The notes below the pieces were generated by a model. The model saw only the letters and a program-made list of their open reading frames with translations, was not told the origin of the DNA and made no database searches. Shown here piece by piece: positions 8,868 to 17,338 of a DNA stretch of 47,263 nucleotides; the first letter of the stretch is position 1; each line of letters opens with the position of its first letter. Origin of the DNA: an uncultured Clostridia bacterium (GTDB lineage Bacteria; Bacillota; Clostridia; TANB77; CAG-508); assembly GCA_949155365.1 (NCBI GenBank), contig CASCUT010000012.1:1-47263 (forward strand), read 5' to 3'. Position numbers and translations under genes: made by a program.

Positions 8868-10808
8868 ATGAGAGGAAAAAGAGGAATTACTTTGATTGCT
8901 TTAGTAATTACAATCATTGTACTAATTATATTAGCAGGAGTTAGTATTCAATTATTACTAGGAGAAAACGGAATTATTACAAAAGCAAAAAAGGGAAAAG
9001 GGGATTATGAAGAATCCGCAGTAAGAGAAAAAGTAGAATTAGCTTTAGCAGACTATAATTCGGATAAGCTAACAAAAGGGGAAGAAGGAGAAATAGAAGA
9101 AGCTTTAAATAGATTATTAGACAACAATACTTTTGAGGATATCGAAATAGAAGAAAGCATTGGTATCATTGGTGATTATGAAATAACCTTGGGGAAGGAA
9201 AAGCAAGAAGTCGTTATAGATGGTATCGATAAAGTAACAGGAACTTTAAGATTAAGATGTAAGTTAAGCACAAAGGAATATACAAAAGATAGTATCACGA
9301 TTCATGTAAAAGCAAGTGGAAATGTAGGAAAGCTAATTAAACCAGATAATACAGAGGAAACACCAATAGATGGAAAAATAGAAATAGATTATTTCGTAAA
9401 TGAAAATGGAAATTATATGTTTAAGCTGGAGGATGTAGAAGGAAATCAAATAGAAAAAACAGTGGTTGTAAAAAATATAGATACATTATTACCAAAGGAA
9501 TTTACGATAGAAGCAAATCCAATAACAGAGAATGGATTTACAATAATAGCAAATGCACAAGATGCAGAAGCAACAGAAACATCAGCATGTAGTGGAATTG
9601 ATAGATACGAATACTTTGTAAAAAAAGTGGAAGATACAGATTATCCAGATACACCAAATACAAGGAATGAAATCACAGGTTTATCAAAAGGACGATACCA
9701 AGTATATGCAGTAGCCTATGATAAAGCGGGAAATTCAAAAGCAAGCGATCCTATTGAAGTAGCAATAACCGTAAAATTTGATTTAATTGCTTCTGGTTCA
9801 AGTCATATATTAGCAGTTGATGTAGATGGAAATTTATGGGCTTGGGGTTCCAATAGCAATGGAGAATTAGGAACAGGATCTTATAATAATGAGACTTCAC
9901 CAGTTCAAATTTTAGAAGGAGTAAAATTTAAACATGATTCGAATATCGATTCTATTGCAGCAGGACCAGGATTTAGTTTAGCTATTGATGAAAACGGGTA
10001 TTTATGGACTTGGGGATTAAACTCGAATGGACAAATTGGTCATGGAAATAAAACAAATTCTCCAGTACCTGTTAAATTAGAGGAATATACTTTTACCACT
10101 GTTTCAGCTGGAAGAGTATGTAGTTTGGCTATAGATACAGACGGGTATCTTTGGGGAACTGGATATAGTGTTTACAAAAATAGTGCTAATATTTTTGTTT
10201 TTACAAAATTAAATGATAGTATTAAGTTTAAGTCAATATCTGCTGGAGGAAATCATTGCTTAGCTATAGCAGATGATGGATCGGTGTATGGACTTGGATC
10301 GCAATATAGAGGAGCATTAGGTAATGGAGAGACAGGTTCTTTTTGGACTGCGTTAAAGAAAGTAATGTCAGGCATGAAAGCTAAAAAAGTTTCTGCAGGA
10401 CATGGTCATAGTCTTATCATTGCGGAAGATGGTAAACTATATGGATGTGGTAGCTCTGATAATAATACAAACTATCAAGCATTACCAGGTTCAAGGGATT
10501 CTGCAGTGCCAGTATTGATAGGTGGCAATGATACTTATATCGACATCACAGCTGGTGATAGAAGTAGCTTTGCGATAAAATCAGATGGGACATTATGGTC
10601 AGCAGGATTAAACAAGAATGGTACTTTGGGGATTGGCACGACTAGTAACACAAAAGTATGGACTAGAGTAAATGAAAGTAAAACATTTTCTAAAGTATAT
10701 GCAGGAGCAAAAGTAACAGAGAATCTTTCTTTGGTGACAGCAATTGATAGTAACAAAAATACTTGGTATTGGGGGAATGATCAAACAACACCAATACCAT
10801 GGTTTTAA
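8868..10808 (+). CDS. Prepilin-like secreted protein with RCC1-type repeats (cassette 2)
   Basis: 646 residues, start preceded by AAAGGAGG. The N-terminus (MRGKRG, then ITLIALVITIIVLIILAG) is the prepilin-like signal shared with cassette 1, again lacking Glu5. Middle: two Ig/FN3-like regions (about 130-305, including GIDRYEYFVKKVED and GRYQVYAVAYDKAGNS). From about residue 310 to the end are about six RCC1/alpha-tubulin-suppressor-like repeats, each with a core like HILAVDVDGNLWAWGSNSNG followed by GELGTG or GQIGHG; together these should form a beta-propeller. RCC1 propellers are protein- or ligand-binding modules; the partner here cannot be read. 5' end, R1 and R2 flanks are shared with cassette 1 while the C-terminal module is unrelated, consistent with module exchange. 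Confidence 0.87.
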   Translation: MRGKRGITLIALVITIIVLIILAGVSIQLLLGENGIITKAKKGKGDYEESAVREKVELALADYNSDKLTKGEEGEIEEALNRLLDNNTFEDIEIEESIGIIGDYEITLGKEKQEVVIDGIDKVTGTLRLRCKLSTKEYTKDSITIHVKASGNVGKLIKPDNTEETPIDGKIEIDYFVNENGNYMFKLEDVEGNQIEKTVVVKNIDTLLPKEFTIEANPITENGFTIIANAQDAEATETSACSGIDRYEYFVKKVEDTDYPDTPNTRNEITGLSKGRYQVYAVAYDKAGNSKASDPIEVAITVKFDLIASGSSHILAVDVDGNLWAWGSNSNGELGTGSYNNETSPVQILEGVKFKHDSNIDSIAAGPGFSLAIDENGYLWTWGLNSNGQIGHGNKTNSPVPVKLEEYTFTTVSAGRVCSLAIDTDGYLWGTGYSVYKNSANIFVFTKLNDSIKFKSISAGGNHCLAIADDGSVYGLGSQYRGALGNGETGSFWTALKKVMSGMKAKKVSAGHGHSLIIAEDGKLYGCGSSDNNTNYQALPGSRDSAVPVLIGGNDTYIDITAGDRSSFAIKSDGTLWSAGLNKNGTLGIGTTSNTKVWTRVNESKTFSKVYAGAKVTENLSLVTAIDSNKNTWYWGNDQTTPIPWF

Positions 10809-10842
10809 AATACACACAAAAGGAAGACCAGGAGAAGACAAA

Positions 10843-10865
10843 GGGACGGAGATTTTGTCTATAGG
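10843..10865 (+). repeat. Repeat R1 copy 3
   Basis: Third identical R1 unit, 35 bases after the stop codon of cassette 2, flanked by AGACAAA and TTGTCT arms. Confidence 0.85.
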
Positions 10866-10901
10866 GTTTAGAAGACTTTTATAAAAATGATAGTAAAATA
10901 G

Positions 10902-10979
10902 AACCATCCATTTTATGGGTGGTTCTATTTTATGATTTAAAAAGAAAGGTAGATTTTTTCGTACGTCCCAAAAATCTCC
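10902..10979 (+). repeat. Repeat R2 copy 2
   Basis: Nearly identical to 8636-8710, in the same order after R1. The [gene]-R1-R2 arrangement is thus repeated in tandem. Confidence 0.85.
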
Positions 10980-10989
10980 TAAAAAACAC

Positions 10990-11018
10990 TAGACATAATT
11001 CAAATAAAGGAATATAAT
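10990..11018 (+). promoter_or_regulatory. Promoter of aspS
   Basis: TAGACA (10990-10995), 17-base spacer, TATAAT (11013-11018). Confidence 0.65.
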
Positions 11019-11059
11019 AGGAAAGTAAAATTACAGAGAAAATGACAGGGGGAAAAAAG

Positions 11060-12823
11060 ATGAACAATCAATATAGAAACCATACATGTGGAGAACTAAC
11101 CATAAAAAATGTAGGAGAAGAAGTAAAATTAGCAGGATGGGTACAAAGAATTCGTAACTTAGGTGCGATGAAATTTATCGACTTAAGAGATGAATTTGGA
11201 ATTACACAAATCGTGATTAATGATAATAAGGCAGTAAAAGAAATTGAAGAAGACTTAGTCACAGAATGTGTTATTTCTGTGGATGGAACAGTGGTAGAAC
11301 GTTCTAACAAGAACTTAAAAATTCCAACAGGAGAAATTGAAATAGAAGCAAGTAATATCAACATGCTTGGAAAATGTAAAAATGTATTACCATTTGAAGT
11401 AAATTCAGAAAAAGTAGATATTAGCTCTGTTAAAGAAGACTTAAGATTGCAATACCGTTTTCTAGATTTAAGAAATGATAAAATTCATAAAAACATTCTA
11501 TTACGTTCTAAAATATTGAAATTTTTAAGAGACAAAATGGACGAATTAGGTTTTTGCGAAATTCAAACACCAATCTTAGCAAACTCTTCGCCAGAAGGAG
11601 CAAGAGACTTTTTAGTACCAAGTAGAATTCACCCAGGGGAATTTTATGCATTGCCACAAGCACCTCAACAATTTAAACAATTGTTAATGGTATCTGGCTT
11701 TAACAAGTACTTCCAACTAGCACCATGTTTTCGTGACGAAGACCCACGTGCAGATCGTGCACCAGGAGAATTTTATCAATTAGACTTTGAAATGAGTTTT
11801 GGGACGCAAGAAGAGGTTTTTGAAGTTTTAGAAGAAATATTTACCTCTACTTTTAAAGAGTTTACCAATTGGAAAGTAGATGAAGCACCATTTATTAAAA
11901 TTCCATATAGAGAAGCAATGGAAAAATATGGAATTGATAAGCCGGATTTAAGAAATCCACTTATCATTCAAGATGTTAGTAAACTATTTGAAAATACCGA
12001 ATTTGTAGCATTCCAAGGAAAAACGGTAAAAGCAATTGTGGTTTCAAATGGAGCAGAACAAGGAAGAAAATTCTTTGATAATATGACGGAATTTGCAAAA
12101 CAAGAAGCAGGAGCAAATGGACTTGGTTGGGTAAAATTACAAGAAGAAGGGCCAGTAGGGGGAATTGCTAAATTTGTAACAGAAGAAGTGAAAACAGGAT
12201 TAGAAGCATTAGGAGCCAAAACAGGAGATAGCATTTTCTTCATGGCAGATGAAAAACTAGAAACCGTTCAAAAAATAGCAGGTTTAATTCGTATTGAACT
12301 TGGAAAACGTTTAGATTTACTTGAAAAAGATACCTATCGTTTCTGCTTTATTGTAGATTTCCCAATGTATGAACAAGCAGAAGATGGAAGTATTGACTTT
12401 AACCATAACCCATTTTCAATGCCACAAGGAGGAATGGAAGCATTATTAACAAAAAATCCATTAGATATTGTAGCATATCAATATGATGTAGTATGTAATG
12501 GCTATGAAATGGCATCAGGAGCAGTTCGAAACCATGACCCAGAATTGATGGTAAAAGCATTTGAAATAGCAGGATATAGTGAAAAAGAAGTAGAAACAAG
12601 ATTTGGAGCTTTATATAATGCATTCCAATATGGAACACCACCACATGCAGGAGCAGCACCAGGGGTAGATAGAATGATTATGCTAATTACAGGAGGAGAC
12701 AATTTAAGAGAAATTATTGCATTCCCTAAAAATAAAAAAGCAAGAGATGTATTAATGAATGCGCCAAGCAAAGTAATGAAAGAACAACTAGAAGAAGTTC
12801 ATATTCAAGTAATAGAAGAATAG
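11060..12823 (+). CDS. aspS: Aspartyl-tRNA synthetase
   Basis: Class IIb synthetase charging tRNA-Asp (or both tRNA-Asp and tRNA-Asn if non-discriminating; since asnS is present, the discriminating form is likely). 587 residues: OB-fold anticodon domain (LAGWVQRIRNLGAMKFIDLRD), motif 1 region (EIQTPILANSSPEGARDFLVPS), motif 2 (FRDEDPRADRAPGEFYQLDFE), the bacterial-type GAD insertion, and motif 3 (GAAPGVDRMIMLITG). I chose ATG at 11060 because AGGGGG precedes it; an upstream in-frame ATG at 11042 would overlap that site. Followed by a terminator at 12830. The promoter lies in the tail of the pilin-flank repeats, so aspS may mark the chromosomal border of that island. Confidence 0.97.
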   Translation: MNNQYRNHTCGELTIKNVGEEVKLAGWVQRIRNLGAMKFIDLRDEFGITQIVINDNKAVKEIEEDLVTECVISVDGTVVERSNKNLKIPTGEIEIEASNINMLGKCKNVLPFEVNSEKVDISSVKEDLRLQYRFLDLRNDKIHKNILLRSKILKFLRDKMDELGFCEIQTPILANSSPEGARDFLVPSRIHPGEFYALPQAPQQFKQLLMVSGFNKYFQLAPCFRDEDPRADRAPGEFYQLDFEMSFGTQEEVFEVLEEIFTSTFKEFTNWKVDEAPFIKIPYREAMEKYGIDKPDLRNPLIIQDVSKLFENTEFVAFQGKTVKAIVVSNGAEQGRKFFDNMTEFAKQEAGANGLGWVKLQEEGPVGGIAKFVTEEVKTGLEALGAKTGDSIFFMADEKLETVQKIAGLIRIELGKRLDLLEKDTYRFCFIVDFPMYEQAEDGSIDFNHNPFSMPQGGMEALLTKNPLDIVAYQYDVVCNGYEMASGAVRNHDPELMVKAFEIAGYSEKEVETRFGALYNAFQYGTPPHAGAAPGVDRMIMLITGGDNLREIIAFPKNKKARDVLMNAPSKVMKEQLEEVHIQVIEE

Positions 12824-12829
12824 AAAATA

Positions 12830-12866
12830 AAAAAATGTGAATGATTTACCAATTCACATTTTTTTA
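12830..12866 (+). terminator. Rho-independent terminator after aspS
   Basis: AAAAAATGTGAAT / ATTCACATTTTTT stem around a nine-base loop, ending in a T-run. Confidence 0.88.
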
Positions 12867-12886
12867 AAAGATAGGAAGTGAGAAAA

Positions 12887-13966
12887 ATGGAAGAAAAAAA
12901 AGGACGAGTATTATTAGGGATGAGTGGAGGAGTAGATAGTTCTGTTTCTGCTATTGTGTTAAAAGAAATGGGATATGAAGTAATTGGCGCTACTATGAAA
13001 CTATGGGAAGACAAGGAAAGGAAAGAAAGAGAAGGAGGATGTTGCTCTTTTTCCGCAGTAAATGATGCCAAAAGAGTATGTGATAAATTAGGAATTCTGC
13101 ACTATACTCTAAATTGTGAAGAAGAATTTCAACATCATGTGATAGATCACTTTGTGTGTAGCTATGAAAATTGTAAAACACCAAATCCATGTATTGAATG
13201 TAATCGTTATTTGAAGTTTGGTGTGTTTTATCAAAAAGCGCTAGAATTGCAGTGTGATTATGTAGCAACAGGTCATTATGCGAAAATAGAATACGCAGAA
13301 GAATACCAACAATATGTAATGAAGAAATCAGAAGCGGATAAGAAAGACCAAACTTACTTTTTATACAGTATTCCAAAAGAAGTATTACCCAAAATAATAT
13401 ATCCATTGGAGAATTTTAAAGATAAAGAAGAGGTAAGAAAATTAGCAGAAAAATATGGTTTAAATGTAGCCAATAAAAAAGATAGTCAAGAAGTCTGTTT
13501 TATCCCAGATAATGATTATGTGAGATTTATTCAAAAAACTAGAAATAGTAAATTTAAAATAGGAAATATTGTCTTAAAAGATGGGACTATTTTAGGAAAA
13601 CATAAAGGACTAATCCACTACACAGTAGGACAAAGAAAAGGATTAGGAGTAAGTTATCCAAAACCATTATATGTAACAAAATTAGACCAAGAAAAAACAG
13701 AAGTAATCGTAGGCGAAGAAAGAGAGTTATACCAAACAGAGCTAGAGGCGAAAGAATGTAATTTCTTGCTTGATTTAGATATTAGTAAGCCAATCGAAGT
13801 TACAGCAAAAGTAAGATATCGTGCAAAAGAAGCAAAAGCAATCTTAACCATGAAAAATGAAATAGCACATGTCGTATTTGAAGAACCACAAAGGGCGATT
13901 ACAGCAGGACAATCTGTTGTTTTCTACCTAGGAGATGTCGTACTTGGTGGAGGGAAAATAATATAA
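12887..13966 (+). CDS. mnmA: tRNA-specific 2-thiouridylase MnmA
   Basis: MnmA installs sulfur at U34 of tRNA-Lys, -Glu and -Gln using persulfide delivered from a cysteine desulfurase. 359 residues: PP-loop (LLGMSGGVDSSVSA), catalytic Cys in NPCIECNRYLKFG, conserved GHYAKIE and KKDQTYFLYSIP, second Cys in SQEVCFIP, and the C-terminal beta-barrel ending FYLGDVVLGGGKII. Start ATG 12887 follows AGGAAGTG; a GTG three codons earlier is possible but poorly spaced. A cysteine desulfurase gene lies 5.7 kb downstream and carries a CGGA frameshift. Confidence 0.95.
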   Translation: MEEKKGRVLLGMSGGVDSSVSAIVLKEMGYEVIGATMKLWEDKERKEREGGCCSFSAVNDAKRVCDKLGILHYTLNCEEEFQHHVIDHFVCSYENCKTPNPCIECNRYLKFGVFYQKALELQCDYVATGHYAKIEYAEEYQQYVMKKSEADKKDQTYFLYSIPKEVLPKIIYPLENFKDKEEVRKLAEKYGLNVANKKDSQEVCFIPDNDYVRFIQKTRNSKFKIGNIVLKDGTILGKHKGLIHYTVGQRKGLGVSYPKPLYVTKLDQEKTEVIVGEERELYQTELEAKECNFLLDLDISKPIEVTAKVRYRAKEAKAILTMKNEIAHVVFEEPQRAITAGQSVVFYLGDVVLGGGKII

Positions 13967-13989
13967 AACAAAATTTCGCAAAAAAACTA

Positions 13990-14018
13990 TTGACAAGCTT
14001 TTTTCATCATGATATTAT
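13990..14018 (+). promoter_or_regulatory. Consensus sigma-A promoter for the 14052 gene
   Basis: TTGACA (13990-13995), 17-base spacer, TATTAT (14013-14018); AGAGGTGA ribosome binding site follows. Confidence 0.8.
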
Positions 14019-14051
14019 CTAACTATTATAATTCAAAGAAGAGGTGATTGT

Positions 14052-14312
14052 ATGGAGGAAATAAAAAATCCTTTGGCAAATGACCAAATCGAAGAAATAA
14101 AAGTACTTTTAAACATAGTAAAAGAAGAGCAAGAGGGTTTGTCAGAACAAACACAAAAGAATTTTAAAGTAATCATGCAAAAACTAATGAAAATGCAAGA
14201 ATATAACGAAATAAGCGACATGACCAATCAAGTATTTGAAATGCGTTTATCCAACATCGAAGATTTCCTATTTCGCTTAGAAGGTTACATACGAAGTAAA
14301 AGAATAGAGTAA
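14052..14312 (+). CDS. Small coiled-coil protein of unknown function
   Basis: 86 residues, rich in Glu, Lys, Met and Gln with heptad-like spacing (IEEIKVLLNIVKEEQEGL, VIMQKLMKMQEYNE, MRLSNIEDFLFRLEGYI), so a helical coiled coil is likely. No signal peptide, membrane segment or cysteine. I do not recognise a family. It has a strong promoter of its own and a good ribosome binding site, which supports it being real. A short leader-like ORF and hairpin follow directly. Confidence 0.75.
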   Translation: MEEIKNPLANDQIEEIKVLLNIVKEEQEGLSEQTQKNFKVIMQKLMKMQEYNEISDMTNQVFEMRLSNIEDFLFRLEGYIRSKRIE

Positions 14313-14320
14313 ACTTCAAA

Positions 14321-14371
14321 AAGGAGGTTTTTGGAATGCTCCAAGAATCTCCTTTAACTTTAATTCGATAA
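14321..14371 (+). promoter_or_regulatory. SD-sequestering hairpin with 11-codon leader ORF upstream of the GNAT gene
   Basis: AAAGGAGG followed by ATG at 14336 opens an 11-codon ORF (MLQESPLTLIR, stop at 14369-14371). AAAGGAG can pair with CTCCTTT inside that ORF, and TGGA pairs with TCCA around its start codon, so the ribosome binding site lies in its own hairpin. This resembles an attenuation or translational-control leader. A simple intergenic hairpin after the preceding gene is also possible; there is no T-run. Confidence 0.4.
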
Positions 14372-14446
14372 CCAAAAGTGAAAATGATAGGAATAAGAAA
14401 ATAATGAAAAGTAAACTTAAAAGAATGGACCATTTAGGAGGAAAGA

Positions 14447-15031
14447 GTGGAAAAATTTTATTTTGAAGAACCAACCATACAAAGAAAAAGAGAAGCAATG
14501 GAATTTATGAGAGAATTTTATGAGTACCATTCCGAAATTAATGGAACAGGAGGATTACAAAGATACCTAGATAATTATGAAGGTTGGCTAGAAAAATTAG
14601 AAAAAGATAAAAATACCATTCCAAATGAAGAAAGAGTACCCGCCAAAACGTATTTTTTAATAAGGAGTAATGACAATAAGATAATAGGAATGAGCAATAT
14701 AAGATTAGTGCTAAATGAAAAACTGAAAAAATACGGTGGCCACATAGGGTATTGTATTAGGCCAACAGAAAGAGGCAAAGGCTATAATAAAATTAATTTG
14801 TATTTAGCATTAAAAGTATGTCAAGAAAATGGAATAGAAAAAGTACAAATGGATGCAGACAAAGATAATCCAGCATCTTGGAGAACAATGGAAGCATTGG
14901 ATGGCATTATGATAAGAGAATTTTATGATAATGAAAATACGAAAAGTATAGTAAAAGCCTATGAAATACAGGTAAATGCAAGTATAAAGCATCACGAAGA
15001 ACTATATGAAGCAATGCTTGAAAAAAATTAA
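14447..15031 (+). CDS. GNAT-family N-acetyltransferase
   Basis: 194 residues with the GNAT fold: N-terminal helices (MEFMREFYEYHSE), strand region TYFLIRSNDNKIIGMSNIRL, and acetyl-CoA pyrophosphate-binding loop in YCIRPTERGKGYNKINLYLA, followed by DADKDNPASWRTMEAL typical of the C-terminal part. It transfers an acyl group from acyl-CoA to an amine; substrate unknown. Start is GTG at 14447, preceded by AGGAGGA. Stop is 31 bases before the HAD gene, so the two are probably co-transcribed, under the 14321 leader element. Confidence 0.85.
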   Translation: MEKFYFEEPTIQRKREAMEFMREFYEYHSEINGTGGLQRYLDNYEGWLEKLEKDKNTIPNEERVPAKTYFLIRSNDNKIIGMSNIRLVLNEKLKKYGGHIGYCIRPTERGKGYNKINLYLALKVCQENGIEKVQMDADKDNPASWRTMEALDGIMIREFYDNENTKSIVKAYEIQVNASIKHHEELYEAMLEKN

Positions 15032-15062
15032 AAGAAAGACAAGAAAGTAGTGAGAAATAAAA

Positions 15063-15725
15063 ATGAAATACGATGAAAATAAAATTGTGATTTTTGATTG
15101 GGGTGGAATTGTAGAAAGCCATAGAGAAGGGGAATATAGTCTTTTCAAAGTGCTAACTAATATCCTACAAACTTTTAATCCAAAGGTAAAAGAAAATGAA
15201 GTAATACAAGGATGGAAAGAATGTAGCAAAGACAAAAATGGAATAGAAATAGGTGCTACTAACGACATAAAGCAAATAAAAGGATGGTATGAAAGAGTAC
15301 AAGAGAAATTCAGCTTTAAGAGTGACTTTACTACTTTTCAGAAGATTTATCATAAAGAATTTGCCAAAATTCACTTTTATCAAGATGTAGTGGAATTAGA
15401 GCATAAAACAAAAGAACGATGTAAAGTAGGTATTTTATCAAATTTAATGCTACTGGATAAAGAAAGAATTAATGCACAAGTAAATTTATCAAAAATGGAT
15501 TATGTATGGCTTTCTTTTGAAATGGAAGCAAAAAAACCAGATAAAAAGATATACGAAATGGTACAACAAGAATGTAAAATAGAACCACAAAATATTCTAT
15601 TTATAGAAGATACGGAAGAAAATATAAAAACGGCTCAAAGTATGGGATGGAATACTTGCAAAGCCTATGGATATGAAATAGATAAAATAAAACAAAGTAT
15701 AGAAGCATTTTTGCAAGAGAATTAG
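15063..15725 (+). CDS. HAD-superfamily hydrolase-like protein
   Basis: 220 residues with HAD motifs: motif I IVIFDWGGIVES (nucleophile Asp present; the second Asp of DxD is Gly, as in several FDxGG-type HADs), helical cap, motif II GILSNL, motif III Lys in AKKPDKKIYE, and motif IV IEDTEENIKTAQSMG. Class suggests phosphatase or phosphoglucomutase-like activity, but the missing general acid/base Asp may reduce or redirect it. Follows the GNAT gene closely; terminator immediately downstream. Confidence 0.82.
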   Translation: MKYDENKIVIFDWGGIVESHREGEYSLFKVLTNILQTFNPKVKENEVIQGWKECSKDKNGIEIGATNDIKQIKGWYERVQEKFSFKSDFTTFQKIYHKEFAKIHFYQDVVELEHKTKERCKVGILSNLMLLDKERINAQVNLSKMDYVWLSFEMEAKKPDKKIYEMVQQECKIEPQNILFIEDTEENIKTAQSMGWNTCKAYGYEIDKIKQSIEAFLQEN

Positions 15726-15740
15726 AATCTTAAATACAAA

Positions 15741-15771
15741 CAAGTACTGCTAATATCGTACTTGTTTTTTT
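15741..15771 (+). terminator. Rho-independent terminator after the HAD gene
   Basis: CAAGTAC / GTACTTG stem, ten-base loop, seven T residues. Confidence 0.88.
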
Positions 15772-15900
15772 GTTGTAGGAATTTTGATGTTAGAGAATAT
15801 TTCTTAGTCGTATAAAGAAAGGAAAATGCATTTCTTAAAGTTACTTTCTATTTTTAAAATCTTAAAATTTTAGAAAAGTATAAAAATATGATAAATTCTA

Positions 15901-15929
15901 TTGATAAAAATAGAAATAAACGGTAAAAT
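15901..15929 (+). promoter_or_regulatory. Promoter of murT-gatD
   Basis: TTGATA, 17-base spacer, TAAAAT; 30 bases upstream of the murT start. Confidence 0.55.
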
Positions 15930-15962
15930 AACAAAAAGACAAAATAGGAAAGAGGAAAGAAA

Positions 15963-17333
15963 ATGAAACGAAATATTAGATTTTATTTTGCATTTTATTT
16001 AGCCAAAATTTCAATAGTAGTATTAAAAATAATCAAACGAGATGCAACTCAGTTTCCAGGAAAATTAGCAATAACACTATGTCCCAATTTTTTAGAACAA
16101 ATTGGAAAACCAAAAACCATTATCGCAGTAACAGGAACAAATGGGAAAACAACGGTATGTAATATGATAGAAGACTGCTTGAGACAAAATGGATATGACT
16201 TTATCGATAACCAATTAGGCTCTAATACCAATTCAGGAATTGCCTCTACCTTTATCAAAGGAGCAAAACTATCTGGAAACCAAAAAAAGGAGTTAGCGGT
16301 ATTTGAAATTGACGAAAGAAGTTCCATTCGTGTATATCCTTATGTAAAACCAACCTATTTAATATGTACCAATCTATTTCGTGATTCCTTAATGCGAAAT
16401 GCACATACAGAATTTATTTCTAATATGCTAACCACGAACATTCCAAAAGAGACCAAACTAATCTTAAATGGGGATGATTTAATTGTTAGTAACATAGCAC
16501 CAAAAAACGATAGAATCTACTTTGGAATAAACCGTTTAGAAACTGATACCGATACTTGTGAAAATATTACAAGAGACATCATTGTTTGTCCAAAATGTGA
16601 CAGTAAATTAGAATATGATTTTGTAAGATATAACCATATCGGTCGAGCACACTGCAGTAAATGTGATTTTGCATCACCAAGCATCGATTATGAAGTAACA
16701 AAATTAGATTTAGATAATAAAACAATGACAATTCAGCATCAAGACCAAGAAGAAATCTATGACTTAATTAATAACAATATTATCAATATATACAATATGC
16801 TAGCAACCATTACACTATTAAAAGAACTAGGATTAAGCAAAGAACAAATCAATCCAATTCTAAAAAAACAAAAAATAGTGGATACAAGATATAGCAAAGA
16901 AAATATAAAAAACATTGAAGTAATTACACAACTAGCAAAAGGAATGAATCCAATTGCTTGCTCAAGAGCATTTGATTATGTAAGAAAAGAAAGTGGAAAC
17001 AAAGCAGTATTTGTATTACTAGATGATTTACATGAAGCAGTAAATGGATCCGAAAATATAGCTTGGCATTACGATACAGATTATGAATTCCTAAAAGATG
17101 ACTCCATTAAACAAATATTAACGGCAGGAGCAAGGTACTTAGATACAAAAGTAAGATTGCAAATGGCAGACGTAGACATGAAAAAAGTAGTATGCAAACG
17201 AGAAGAAACATCCCTAGTAGAAGAGTTAAAGTTAGAAGGAATTGATAAAATATTTATATTGCATGACTTATATGCCATGGATTTAAAAAATGAAATCAAA
17301 GAAAGTGTAAAAAGAAAAATAGAAGAGGAGTAA
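15963..17333 (+). CDS. murT: Lipid II isoglutaminyl synthase subunit MurT-like (Mur ligase family)
   Basis: MurT is the Mur-ligase-like subunit that, with the glutaminase GatD, amidates the D-Glu of lipid II stem peptide. 456 residues: an N-terminal hydrophobic helix, the ATP-binding loop IIAVTGTNGKTTVCNMIED, and a Cys4 zinc ribbon typical of MurT (CPKCDSKLEYD ... CSKCDF). The middle domain follows and then a MurT C-terminal domain (AKGMNPIACSRAFDYV ... DLHEAVNGSENIAWHYD, with a metal/catalytic Asp region). Start ATG with AAAGAGGAAAG upstream. Its stop is five bases before the gatD-like start, a tight operon. Conserved motifs look intact, but the partner lacks glutaminase residues. Confidence 0.88.
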   Translation: MKRNIRFYFAFYLAKISIVVLKIIKRDATQFPGKLAITLCPNFLEQIGKPKTIIAVTGTNGKTTVCNMIEDCLRQNGYDFIDNQLGSNTNSGIASTFIKGAKLSGNQKKELAVFEIDERSSIRVYPYVKPTYLICTNLFRDSLMRNAHTEFISNMLTTNIPKETKLILNGDDLIVSNIAPKNDRIYFGINRLETDTDTCENITRDIIVCPKCDSKLEYDFVRYNHIGRAHCSKCDFASPSIDYEVTKLDLDNKTMTIQHQDQEEIYDLINNNIINIYNMLATITLLKELGLSKEQINPILKKQKIVDTRYSKENIKNIEVITQLAKGMNPIACSRAFDYVRKESGNKAVFVLLDDLHEAVNGSENIAWHYDTDYEFLKDDSIKQILTAGARYLDTKVRLQMADVDMKKVVCKREETSLVEELKLEGIDKIFILHDLYAMDLKNEIKESVKRKIEEE

Positions 17334-17338
17334 ACAAA

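Noticed and set aside
6575-10979. CRISPR array
   Set aside because: R1 and R2 repeats are few, spaced by kilobase genes and lack regular spacers; no cas genes are present.
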